A stretch of DNA of 64,000 bases from an uncultured Bacteroidales bacterium (GTDB taxonomy: Bacteria > Bacteroidota > Bacteroidia > Bacteroidales > UBA932). Numbering within the stretch: the stretch's first letter is position 1; each line of letters starts with the position of its first letter. The translations under genes were made by a program, and so were the position numbers. The notes below the pieces were generated by a model that was not told where the DNA came from, did not search any database, and was given only the letters and a program-made list of their open reading frames with translations. The stretch spans positions 1 to 64,000 of the forward strand of contig CASGDV010000066.1 in NCBI GenBank assembly GCA_949300335.1, read 5' to 3'. This document shows, piece after piece, positions 51,468 through 59,696 of this stretch.

Positions 51468-52590
51468 CCAGATTACCATACTCCTCCATTAAAGATTCGG
51501 CAAACTGCTTTTCAGTAAACTTGGAAGAATTAGCAAAACCTCTTTCGACCATTCTCAACCTCAATGATTCGTCGGATAGTATCTCCTTTATCCTGCGTGA
51601 AAGGCCCTGAAAATCATCAGGAGCTATATAGGCGGCCGCATCACTTCCTGTTTCCTCAAGACAGGAACCTGTAGCAGCTATCACGGGGACTCCGCAGCAC
51701 ATGGCTTCGACTATCGGGACACCGAAGCCCTCATACAAAGACGGGTATACAAAAATTTCCGCCATCTGATATATTGCAGGAAGCTCCTTGTAATTGACAT
51801 TAGGCAATATATGGAGTCTGTCTTCCATACCGTATTCTGCAGCCAGTTCCTCCAGTTCATGAGTATACTTTGTCCTTGCTCCAACCAGAACGACATGAAT
51901 GTCTGGCATATCCTTCACAGCCTTTACAATAACAGCCGCATTTTTCCTTTCATCAATGGCACCTACACTCAGGACAAATCGTTCAGGCAGTCCGAAACGT
52001 TCTCTTACCAACTCCTTGAAACTCTGTGAACAGCATATGCGGAAAGACTGATCACAACCCTGATATATAACAGAAATTCTGTCTTCATATATCCGGTAAT
52101 ATTTCATCAGGTCATTCCGGGTACATTCGCTTACAGCCACGATCCTGTCGGAAACCTTGCACGAATGCCTGTAAATGAAGTTCAGCAGATGCCTGTCAAA
52201 CCAGGAATATGAATACGGAAGAAAAAGAAAAGTCAGATCATGAATCGTCACAATGGTTTTGAGCCCGTCGACCTTTTCTATATTCCAGGGCAGGAAATTG
52301 GTCAATCCGTGAAAAATATCCGTTTTCCTGCGCTTTACCTCACCTGGTATGCCGAACAAGGACCATAATGTAGAAGACCACCGCCAGAATGAATGCTTCG
52401 GATAACAGAAATTGATGTTTTTCAAGGATTTTAGTCCCTGCAGAAAAGAATAATTGCTTTCTTTTGCAAAATATATGTCGAATATGCAATCAGGATACCG
52501 TTCAGCCAGAGAACGGATTACAAAACGGCCGTAACTGCCAAGCCCCGCCCTGCTTTCAGAAATCATCCTGCCGTCAAATGCCACCCTCAT
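51454..52590 (-). CDS. Glycosyltransferase family 4 (copy 1)
   Basis: A 378-aa GT-B enzyme. N-terminal acceptor domain with GRMISESRAGLGSYGRFV (about 7-24); IVTIHDLTFLF mid-protein; donor domain with SVGAIDERKN, and the nucleotide-sugar signature YEGFGVPIVEAMCCGVPVIA (about 290-309) where the E-x7-E pair is complete. It is expected to add a sugar to a surface polysaccharide. Its start codon is about 23 bp from a tandem array of promoter-like repeats. The 3' end overlaps comF. Confidence 0.9.
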   Translation of the reverse strand: MRVAFDGRMISESRAGLGSYGRFVIRSLAERYPDCIFDIYFAKESNYSFLQGLKSLKNINFCYPKHSFWRWSSTLWSLFGIPGEVKRRKTDIFHGLTNFLPWNIEKVDGLKTIVTIHDLTFLFLPYSYSWFDRHLLNFIYRHSCKVSDRIVAVSECTRNDLMKYYRIYEDRISVIYQGCDQSFRICCSQSFKELVRERFGLPERFVLSVGAIDERKNAAVIVKAVKDMPDIHVVLVGARTKYTHELEELAAEYGMEDRLHILPNVNYKELPAIYQMAEIFVYPSLYEGFGVPIVEAMCCGVPVIAATGSCLEETGSDAAAYIAPDDFQGLSRRIKEILSDESLRLRMVERGFANSSKFTEKQFAESLMEEYGNLVNLQ

Positions 52591-52612
52591 TTCACATATG
52601 TTATAAATATAT

Positions 52613-52832
52613 GCAAATATAGCGATTAAGTGAGAGCAAAGGCAATTTTTTTTGACTTTGCCGAACGTGAGCTATAATGCGAACGCAGTGAGCAAATATA
52701 GCTATCAAGTGAGAGCAAAGGCAATTTTTTTTGACTTTGCCGAACGTGAGCTATAATGCGAACGCAGTGAGCAAATATAGCTATCAAGTGAGAGCAAAGG
52801 CAATTTTTTTGACTTTGCCGAACGTGAGCTAT
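52613..52832. repeat. 79-bp tandem repeat, 2.8 copies
   Basis: Units begin at 52613, 52692 and 52771; the third ends at about 52832. Units are nearly identical: unit 1 has GCGATTAAG where the others have GCTATCAAG, and unit 3 has one T less in its T-run. Each unit contains GCAAAG/CTTTGC and GGCAA/TTGCC inverted pairs, a T7-T8 run, and a minus-strand TATATTTG -7 box (52614-52621 in unit 1) with TTG 21 bp upstream. It occupies the gap between GT4 copy 1 and tRNA-Leu and supplies up to three tandem promoters to the GT4 gene. Confidence 0.88.
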
Positions 52833-52870
52833 TTATGGACACAAAGTGGATAAATATACAAAAAATGCAT

Positions 52871-52878
52871 TATCTTTG
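52871..52878 (+). promoter_or_regulatory. Promoter -7 box for tRNA-Leu
   Basis: TATCTTTG, 10 bp before the mature tRNA 5' end. No TTTG at the -33 position. Confidence 0.5.
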
Positions 52879-52888
52879 TCTCCTCGAT

Positions 52889-52974
52889 GCTCTGGTGTTG
52901 GAATTGGTAGACAAGAGGGACTTAAAATCCCTTGGACAGAAATGTCCGTACGGGTTCGATTCCCGTCCGGAGCA
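52889..52974 (+). tRNA. tRNA-Leu, anticodon TAA
   Basis: An 86-nt class II tRNA. The acceptor GCTCTGG pairs with CCGGAGC (one G-T), with discriminator A. The anticodon loop CTTAAAA between AGGGA and TCCCT gives anticodon TAA. The long variable arm (TGGACAGAAATGTCCG) is typical of Leu. The T arm is CGGG-TTCGATT-CCCG. CCA is not encoded. It is followed 11 nt later by a terminator. Confidence 0.95.
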
Positions 52975-52984
52975 CGCAATACAG

Positions 52985-53022
52985 AGCCGACTCAAAAGCA
53001 ATTTTGGGCCGGCTTTTCTTTT
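52985..53022 (+). terminator. Terminator after tRNA-Leu
   Basis: Arms at 52985-52997 and 53002-53014 form a 13-position stem with two non-Watson-Crick positions, a GCAA loop, then TTTTCTTTT. Clear rho-independent terminator. Confidence 0.85.
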
Positions 53023-53580
53023 CAGGATGAGGCAGTATTATTCCGTCAAGGTTCCGGCTTCGACTCTATCCACCCTCCGGACGAGTTCGACTCCATCTCA
53101 CTCGCCCTGTCGGGAGCCGCTCACGAGGCCGCTGCCGATCATGCCCTTCCGGATTCAATGCAGCTCTTCAGGATCACCGGGAAAAGTATATGTTTCGGTA
53201 TGCTCCATTAAATGTGCAAAAAAAAACAGATAGACATACAAGATATATAAGCATCCTTGACAGATATGCTTTCCCCTATGACATTACAGAACACTTCAGA
53301 ATGATTCTGCACTTCCCGGAGACGCTTACCCGGAGACGCTTACAAAGCTAGCGACTGTGCTGCCGCGACGCAATACGTCGTCCCGGAGAGACTTACAAAA
53401 TGACCAGATATTGACCGACTGCCACTGGAAGAATATATTTTAGAGATAGTGTATGTCTGATGAGGATTGAAAAAGACCGGGTGTCCGGCCAGATGCAGCC
53501 GGGAAAGACATTCTTACTGTCGAGGAATGTACGATATGGGGTGAAAACGGGGGGGGCGGGGTTTGCAGGTGAGCCTCAAT
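53023..53580. other. 558-bp region without a recognisable gene
   Basis: No convincing coding sequence on either strand: the longest open frames run through the tRNA or lack starts. 53040-53170 is conspicuously G+C-rich compared with its surroundings. A 14-bp unit CCCGGAGACGCTTA occurs twice in tandem (53315-53328, 53329-53342), with a related CCCGGAGAGACTTAC at 53382-53396. CGACG and CGTCG (53366-53370, 53376-53380) form a small inverted repeat. A G8 run at 53549-53556 followed by C and G4 lies 25 bp from the GT4 stop. It may be decayed sequence or an unknown RNA. Confidence 0.5.
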
Positions 53581-54630
53581 TCATCCTTTAAGTTCCCTGT
53601 AGATTTTCATATACTGCGCCGCAGCATTGTCCCACGAAAAACTCATGGCATGTCTCTTCATATCTTCTTTCATAAGTTCGATTTCCGGACCTCCCTTTTC
53701 AAACAGGTCCATTTTACTCATGAAAAGCGAACGCATTTCGTTCCTGTCGAAATCATGGTCGAAATAAAACGCATGACTGCCGCCTATTTCGGGCAAAGAA
53801 GTATGGTCAGATAAAAAAATAGGCTTGCCGAAATACATGGCTTCAATTACAGGCAGTCCGAAACCTTCGGCTATTGAAGGGAACATGAATGCTGAACAAT
53901 TCTGGAGATACCAGTATTTCACCGGCTCCGGAATAGGACCAACGACGGAGACCCTGTCTGCAACGCCCCATTTCACAGCCTCTTCCATTATGGTCTGCTC
54001 ATATCCGGACTTTATTCCGGCTATTACAAGTTCCATATCATTATCCTTCAAAAGACAGGGAAGGACATGGAAGTTCTTTTTCGGAAGAACTGCCCCGATA
54101 GTAAACAGGAATTTACGGGAAGGCATCTGCAAAGGAGCTGCAACGATTCCATCAAAGAAATTCAAGCCGTTGTATATCACTTCCACATCCTTTCCCCTGA
54201 GATCAATATGCTCCGAAAGGTCCTTCTTTGCAAACCGGGAAATGGCAACTATGCGGTCTGCTCTGTCTATCTTATGCTGAAGAGCTCTGAGATACCTGGG
54301 ATGCTTGTATGCTGGCTTGTCATAAAGAAAATTAAGGTCATGTATCGTTATCACATTCCGCACCTTTCCGGACGGAAGATATCTGCTTCTCTGGAATGCG
54401 GAATGCCATACTTCAGTACCGTTCTTAGGCATATATATCTTATGCCATGCATGCAGATTCCTGTAGGAAACCTTGTTTCCCCACCGCCCCCTGTAACGGG
54501 AAGGGACATAGAATCCCATTTCATCCCCGTCGGCTGCAGCAATCGAAGACAGGCTCCGGGCAAGATTGTCACAAAAGGAAAAAAGACCCGTATTGGGATA
54601 TTTCATCAAAGCACATTCAAAAACAAACAT
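53581..54630 (-). CDS. Glycosyltransferase family 4 (copy 2)
   Basis: A 349-aa GT-B enzyme with the donor-site signature AEGFGLPVIEAMYFGKPIFL (about 260-279), IGAVLPKKNFHVL (about 178-190) and IVAISRFAKKDL (about 130-141). No signal peptide. Relation to GT4 copy 1, 1 kb away, is at family level rather than a recent duplication. It lies 24 bp downstream of the GH172 gene in the same direction and may be cotranscribed, although the products act in different compartments. Confidence 0.9.
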   Translation of the reverse strand: MFVFECALMKYPNTGLFSFCDNLARSLSSIAAADGDEMGFYVPSRYRGRWGNKVSYRNLHAWHKIYMPKNGTEVWHSAFQRSRYLPSGKVRNVITIHDLNFLYDKPAYKHPRYLRALQHKIDRADRIVAISRFAKKDLSEHIDLRGKDVEVIYNGLNFFDGIVAAPLQMPSRKFLFTIGAVLPKKNFHVLPCLLKDNDMELVIAGIKSGYEQTIMEEAVKWGVADRVSVVGPIPEPVKYWYLQNCSAFMFPSIAEGFGLPVIEAMYFGKPIFLSDHTSLPEIGGSHAFYFDHDFDRNEMRSLFMSKMDLFEKGGPEIELMKEDMKRHAMSFSWDNAAAQYMKIYRELKG

Positions 54631-54654
54631 AGGCAGAAGTATAGAATCATAAAA

Positions 54655-56568
54655 TCATTCGGATACCTTTTCAAGATACAGGAACTTGAAATCAAACTTT
54701 GACGCAGTACCGGCCTTCCTTATTTCAAAAGAAAGCGAGGATGTCTGTCCTGTGAGACTCACTTCACCCAAAAACTCCTTATCTGCGACTCCATCCTCCG
54801 AAGCAGAAGCGCATCTCCAGTCCATTACAGGAGTCTGTCTCTGCCAGACACGGAAATCCGCATAGGATTTTCCTTTTCTGTATGTAAGATAGACCTTGTA
54901 TCTGCCCTCGGGAATTTCCGACAAGTCTATCCTGATGCGTCCGTCATTGTTCACCTCGGTACAGACAAAATCCGTCAAGGACACCTTTATGGCCCCGCCA
55001 ATATTGAATTTCATAAGCTGGGGATAGAAAATGTGGACATCGGGGATATAGACTTCCCTCAGAGACGCATCCGGTTCCCCGACTTCCGAAGGAGCTGCAT
55101 CCAGATAGCAGAAAGCCACGGACGTATAGTCCACCGGATATCTGTTTCCGACCGGGCCGTGCTCAATTCCGAAATAAAAATCCTTTTCAAAGCTCAATTT
55201 GTCTGACAGATAGAATCTGTATCCTCCGGTCCTTGACATAGGAATCGAATAATCCAGCGAACCATGTATCGGAAGACTCACTCCCCTGTCCCATCTGTCC
55301 AACAGGGCATACCATCCTCCGTTATACAGATCTTCCGAACCAGTACCATGAATTCTCATGGCACCGTCTACATAAACCGAATCGTCACCCTCGAAAAATT
55401 CCGTTATACCGGGTATGAGCCCCTGGGCCTGCTGTATCACTCCGACAAAATGCCCTTTCCCCTTACATTCGGCAAAAGTATAGTGCTTGCCGTCCTCAGG
55501 ACGGATCTCACGATTCCATATGGCATAGAACTTTCCTTCCTTTTCCGCGTCTCTTGCTTCACTGCTGAAATATACCTTGAAACCGAGATTAAGTGCACTC
55601 TGCGCCACACCGGTTCTCCTGATATACTTCAGTTTTACTTCCGCATTTTTATCAAATGGACACGGAAGGTAAAAATAGGCCAGAGAACCGTCCGTCCCGG
55701 CCAGAACGGAAGACATCGACCTTTTCCCGAACGCGTATCCGAAAAAGTCCTGCACGGGAGCACAAATAGCCGGCACGTCTTCATCGTCCCATCTGGCCTC
55801 TATGACAAGGTCCTTATACAATCCTTCCAGATATTCCGCACCCGAAAATTCAAATCCCAGGATACGTCCCGGCTTCCTTGTCCTGAATAAGATCTTTTCT
55901 TCTCCCGGTGAGATTGAAAATTCCATTGCCCTGGATTCTCCGCCATCCGGCACCATCCTCTCTTCCCATGCCCGGCACGCTTTTTCCAGAGATGATGACG
56001 GAATCCTGTCATATGAGAAAGACTTCACATCATGCCCCAGAAGACTCCGGTACTGCAAATGGTAGAACTGCATGCTTCCGGCAGACAGCACGACCTTGCA
56101 CGATTTCTCATAAGGAATCGGCACATAACAGAAATAACCGCCCACCTGATTGCCGCATAACGGTTTTACAAACGGATAAGAATTTCCGGAGAAAAGTTCG
56201 GACATAGGCAGTGATATACGCGGCTCTTTCTCTCCGTCAAAATAAAAAGACAAAGTATCGTCCACAGGAGTCGGAGTATATATCCTGTTGATGATTCCGG
56301 GACCCTTGAGATCGGCCAGTACTAGTTTGCCGTTTTCCTTACGGACAAACGAGTATTTTCCTGAAAAACCGTCGTCATTTCCTCCCGTCCTGTCATAGGA
56401 AGAAATCTGTTCTACTATGCATCCGTTCCTGAATGCCGGCAGCAAACCCGGATCAGAGATATTCGAGAACTCCTGTTCCCAATCGGAAGCCGGACTCTGT
56501 CCATAAACCGTAATCGGAGAAACCGACAGAACAGAGAAAAGAAATAAAGGCCAAAACTTCATCTTCAT
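54655..56568 (-). CDS. GH172 (DUF2961) glycoside hydrolase
   Basis: A 637-aa exported protein (signal peptide ending at VYGQ). The DUF2961/GH172 core shows SSYDRTGGNDDGFSGKYSF (about 55-73) near the N-terminus and the catalytic-region blocks ITEFFEGDDSVYVDG and HGTGSEDLYNGGWYAL (about 375-405). GH172 members include difructose-anhydride synthase and alpha-fructofuranosidase or alpha-arabinofuranosidase exo-enzymes, which work as oligomers. The Glu residues of FFEGDD and GSEDL are candidates for the two catalytic acids. Which furanoside is cut is unknown. An extra C-terminal beta domain follows about residue 510. Confidence 0.85.
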   Translation of the reverse strand: MKMKFWPLFLFSVLSVSPITVYGQSPASDWEQEFSNISDPGLLPAFRNGCIVEQISSYDRTGGNDDGFSGKYSFVRKENGKLVLADLKGPGIINRIYTPTPVDDTLSFYFDGEKEPRISLPMSELFSGNSYPFVKPLCGNQVGGYFCYVPIPYEKSCKVVLSAGSMQFYHLQYRSLLGHDVKSFSYDRIPSSSLEKACRAWEERMVPDGGESRAMEFSISPGEEKILFRTRKPGRILGFEFSGAEYLEGLYKDLVIEARWDDEDVPAICAPVQDFFGYAFGKRSMSSVLAGTDGSLAYFYLPCPFDKNAEVKLKYIRRTGVAQSALNLGFKVYFSSEARDAEKEGKFYAIWNREIRPEDGKHYTFAECKGKGHFVGVIQQAQGLIPGITEFFEGDDSVYVDGAMRIHGTGSEDLYNGGWYALLDRWDRGVSLPIHGSLDYSIPMSRTGGYRFYLSDKLSFEKDFYFGIEHGPVGNRYPVDYTSVAFCYLDAAPSEVGEPDASLREVYIPDVHIFYPQLMKFNIGGAIKVSLTDFVCTEVNNDGRIRIDLSEIPEGRYKVYLTYRKGKSYADFRVWQRQTPVMDWRCASASEDGVADKEFLGEVSLTGQTSSLSFEIRKAGTASKFDFKFLYLEKVSE

Positions 56569-56635
56569 ATATATTTTTTGGAAGCTAAAGTTATCATTTT
56601 TTTCTCAATGGAATACAACAAAAGATATTTTATGA

Positions 56636-56643
56636 TATTTTTG
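56636..56643 (+). promoter_or_regulatory. Promoter -7 box for the YeiH-type transporter
   Basis: TATTTTTG, 19 bp before the ATG at 56663. No -33 TTTG at the expected distance. Confidence 0.45.
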
Positions 56644-56662
56644 CCGCAAAAAAAGATATCAT

Positions 56663-57688
56663 ATGACTTCGGAATCGAGAAAAAGCATGCTTCATGGTGT
56701 TCTGCTGATTACCCTGTTTTCATGTGCGGCATTTTACATAGCGGAATTCGAATTCATCAGGAAACTGTCATTCAGTCCCTTGATAATAGGAATAATTCTG
56801 GGAATGGTCTATGCGAATTCTCTGAGGAACAACCTTCCCGAGACATGGGTTCCCGGTATCAAATACTGTTCGAAGGAAATTCTGCGTCTCGGTATAATCC
56901 TATATGGATTCCGCCTGACATTCCAAAGCGTGATAGAAGTTGGTCTCGCTGCAATAATCATTGATCTCATTGTCGTGACATCAACAATCCTGATTGGAGT
57001 ATTTCTTGGGAAAATTCTTAAAATGGACAGGGATATATCACTCCTTACATCTACGGGAAGTGCAATCTGCGGAGCGGCTGCCGTACTTGGTGCGGAATCA
57101 GTCATCAAACCCCAGCCTTACAAAACAGCCGTAGCAGTATCAACTGTCGTTATCTTCGGTACAATTGCAATGTTCGTATATCCGGCATTGTACAACGCCG
57201 GAATCCTGGGGCTCGGAGCAAAGGAGATGGGAGTATATACAGGTTCCACACTGCATGAAGTGGCACATGTTGTAGGCGCAGGGAATGCCATGGGACCGTC
57301 AATATCCGATACTGCCATAATAGTCAAGATGATACGCGTCATCCTCCTCGCACCTGTCCTTCTCATAATGAGCATGACGTCAGAAAAAAGAAACAGAGTC
57401 TCCTCATATGGTGAAAAAAGAAAAATAACCATACCATGGTTCGCATTCGGATTCATCGCAGTAATCGGCTTCAATTCATTTAACCTGCTCCCTGAAGGAG
57501 TGGTCGGTTTCATCAACAATCTTGATACCTTCCTTCTGACAATGGCAATGACAGCGCTCGGAGCAGAGACCAGCATAGCGAAATTCAAGCAGGCCGGAGC
57601 AAAACCGTTTCTTCTGGCGGCCATACTGTTCGTCTGGCTCATGGGTGGCGGATGGCTCATGGCAAAGTTTCTCGTCCCTGTATTGTAG
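56663..57688 (+). CDS. YeiH-family (UPF0324) putative sulfate exporter
   Basis: A 341-aa inner-membrane protein with about ten transmembrane segments. Family marks are SPLIIGIILGMVYANSLR (about 37-54), ILRLGIILYGFRLT (about 72-85), STGSAICGAAAVLGAESVIK (about 129-148) and TLHEVAHVVGAG (about 193-204). YeiH proteins are annotated as sulfate or sulfite exporters on limited evidence; the real substrate is uncertain. It is divergent from GH172 and followed by pepP. Confidence 0.87.
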   Translation: MTSESRKSMLHGVLLITLFSCAAFYIAEFEFIRKLSFSPLIIGIILGMVYANSLRNNLPETWVPGIKYCSKEILRLGIILYGFRLTFQSVIEVGLAAIIIDLIVVTSTILIGVFLGKILKMDRDISLLTSTGSAICGAAAVLGAESVIKPQPYKTAVAVSTVVIFGTIAMFVYPALYNAGILGLGAKEMGVYTGSTLHEVAHVVGAGNAMGPSISDTAIIVKMIRVILLAPVLLIMSMTSEKRNRVSSYGEKRKITIPWFAFGFIAVIGFNSFNLLPEGVVGFINNLDTFLLTMAMTALGAETSIAKFKQAGAKPFLLAAILFVWLMGGGWLMAKFLVPVL

Positions 57689-57707
57689 CAGGATGAACAT
57701 TTTTTCT

Positions 57708-57715
57708 TAAATTTG
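57708..57715 (+). promoter_or_regulatory. Promoter -7 box for pepP
   Basis: TAAATTTG, 26 bp before the pepP ATG at 57742; TTG at 57683-57685 gives a rather long 22-bp spacer. Confidence 0.5.
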
Positions 57716-57741
57716 GGACCGTTAACTCAATTTTTGATAAA

Positions 57742-59187
57742 ATGTTCGACAAAAATATCTACGTCAGCAGAAGAAACACGCTTCTCGGACTGATGAAACA
57801 GACAGCTCCGGAAGGGCAGCGCGGTCTCGCCATTTTTCTCGGAAACAATGACGCTCCGCAGAATTACAGGGGAAACGATTACAAATTCCGTCAGGAAAGT
57901 TCATTCCTGTATTATTGGGGAGTCGACGAACCGGGATTTGCGGCAGTGCTTGACCTTGATTCCGGTGAAGAATGCCTGTACGGCAATGATGTTGATATCG
58001 ATGATATTATATGGATGGGTCCCCAGCCTTCGGTCGCTTCCAAGGCTGCAAGAATCGGTAGCGCCAGATCAGCTTCGTTCGCGGCATTCGCAACCGACAT
58101 CATCAAAGCAAAGGAGAAAGGACGCAGAATCCATTTTCTCCCGACTTCAAGGTATTACAACACCATGGTAATTTCCGGACTTGTCGGAAGCACTCCTGAA
58201 AATGTCAGAAAGGCCTCGTCACAAGACATTTCCGGTTCGGAATACGCATCTCTAGAACTCACGAAGGCTGTAATATCGATGAGGCTCATAAAGGAAAAAT
58301 GCGAGATCGAGGAAATAGACAAAGCCTGTGAAATAGGTTATCTCATGCATACAGCAGCCAGAAAAGCATGCAAACCGGGAGTCAGGGAACAGGACATAGT
58401 AGGTATAATGGAAGGGGTCACCATATCGAAAGGATGGGGAGTGTCGTTCGCTACCATTCTGTCCCAGAACGGAGAGACCCTGCATAACCATATGCATCAT
58501 CAGATAATCACGCCCGGAAGGCTTCTCGTAATAGACGCCGGAGCGGAAAGCAATACGCACTATGCTTCCGATTTCACAAGGACGCTTCCATGCGGAGGAA
58601 AATTCACATCCAGACAATGTGAAATATATGACATTGTAGCCTCATGCAATGAACTCGCGTACAATCTTGCAAAACCGGGGACATCTTACAGGGACGTACA
58701 TATATCCGTTGCTGCACACATGCTCGAATCATTGAAAGGTCTGGGACTTGTAAAAGGCAGTGTCAATGATATGGTGAATGAAGGAATTGCCGGACTGTTC
58801 ATGCCTCACGGACTCGGACACAATATGGGTATAGATGTACATGACATGGAAGACCTCGGAGAAAACCTTGTCGGGTATGATGATGACCAGACCAGATCCC
58901 GGCAACTGGGTCTCGGGTCGCTCAGAATGGCCAGAATGCTCAGGCCGGGCCATGTAATCACTGACGAGCCAGGAATATATTTCATTCCGGCACTGATCGA
59001 GAAATGGAAAAAGGAAGGGACCGGCAAAGGCTTTGTCAATTTTTCCAGACTGGAAGAATATTATGATTTCGGCGGGATACGCCTTGAAGACGACCTTCTG
59101 ATTACGGAAGACGGATGCCGTAGGCTTGGAAGCAGAAGGCTTCCTATCCTGTCATCCGATGTGGAAGCGGCAATGGCCGGAGAATAA
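57742..59187 (+). CDS. pepP: Xaa-Pro aminopeptidase (M24 family)
   Basis: A 481-aa protein with an N-terminal creatinase-like domain (about 1-165) and a C-terminal pita-bread domain. The five metal ligands can be read: Asp in VIDAGAE (about 260), Asp in SDFTRTL (about 272), His in MPHGLGHNMG (about 355), Glu in DEPGIYF (about 415), Glu in GIRLEDDLLI (about 451). It removes N-terminal residues that precede proline. No signal peptide, so cytoplasmic. The DUF456 gene follows by 11 bp. Confidence 0.93.
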   Translation: MFDKNIYVSRRNTLLGLMKQTAPEGQRGLAIFLGNNDAPQNYRGNDYKFRQESSFLYYWGVDEPGFAAVLDLDSGEECLYGNDVDIDDIIWMGPQPSVASKAARIGSARSASFAAFATDIIKAKEKGRRIHFLPTSRYYNTMVISGLVGSTPENVRKASSQDISGSEYASLELTKAVISMRLIKEKCEIEEIDKACEIGYLMHTAARKACKPGVREQDIVGIMEGVTISKGWGVSFATILSQNGETLHNHMHHQIITPGRLLVIDAGAESNTHYASDFTRTLPCGGKFTSRQCEIYDIVASCNELAYNLAKPGTSYRDVHISVAAHMLESLKGLGLVKGSVNDMVNEGIAGLFMPHGLGHNMGIDVHDMEDLGENLVGYDDDQTRSRQLGLGSLRMARMLRPGHVITDEPGIYFIPALIEKWKKEGTGKGFVNFSRLEEYYDFGGIRLEDDLLITEDGCRRLGSRRLPILSSDVEAAMAGE

Positions 59188-59198
59188 TATCTTAAATC

Positions 59199-59690
59199 AT
59201 GGATATTGTAATTGCGATACTTGCAATCATTGCAGGCATTATAGGAATTGTCGGGAGTATTCTCCCGGCCCTGCCCGGCCCTCCGGTCAGCTGGGTCGGA
59301 ATGCTTCTTCTGTATTTCTGGGGAGGAACTGACGGCAAAGGAGAGGAAATGTCTCTTTCACTTCTGCTTATATGGCTGGGCATCGTCATAGCCGTTTCTA
59401 TACTCGACTATCTGATTCCCGCCTATCTAACCAAAGTGACGGGAGGAACGAAATATGCGGAAAGAGGAGCCATAGCAGGACTTATTATAGGAATGTTTTT
59501 TATTCCTCCTTTCGGAATGATAATCGGTTCATTTCTCGGAGCGTTCCTTTCGGAACTTTATTACGCAGATAAAAACAAACAGGAAGCCTTCAAATCAGCC
59601 ATGGGCTCATTCTGGGGCTTCCTGTTAGGTACAGGCATAAAACTGATAGCCTGTATGGTCATGATGTATTATATCATTGTATACATCTGA
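59199..59690 (+). CDS. DUF456 membrane protein
   Basis: A 163-aa protein with glycine-rich hydrophobic hairpins: IVGSILPALPGPPVSWVGM (about 17-35), a second membrane pair around LLIWLGIVIAVSILDYLIPA, then RGAIAGLIIGMFFIPPFGMI and a last segment. This is the DUF456 layout, a glycine-zipper family without a known role. Probably cotranscribed with pepP. Its stop is 6 bp from the convergent GH92 stop, with no terminator between. Confidence 0.85.
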   Translation: MDIVIAILAIIAGIIGIVGSILPALPGPPVSWVGMLLLYFWGGTDGKGEEMSLSLLLIWLGIVIAVSILDYLIPAYLTKVTGGTKYAERGAIAGLIIGMFFIPPFGMIIGSFLGAFLSELYYADKNKQEAFKSAMGSFWGFLLGTGIKLIACMVMMYYIIVYI

Positions 59691-59696
59691 TTGTCA

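Noticed and set aside
52613..52832. Repeat array as a CRISPR
   Set aside because: Units are 79 bp, contiguous and nearly identical throughout, with no unique spacers and no cas genes in the window.
52835..53233. Open frames running through and beyond tRNA-Leu
   Set aside because: They cross the tRNA and its terminator and have no proper start, so the apparent coding is incidental.
53549..53561. G8 tract as a phase-variable switch in GT4 copy 2
   Set aside because: It lies downstream of the stop codon at 53581, outside the coding frame and away from the promoter, so slippage would not change the protein.
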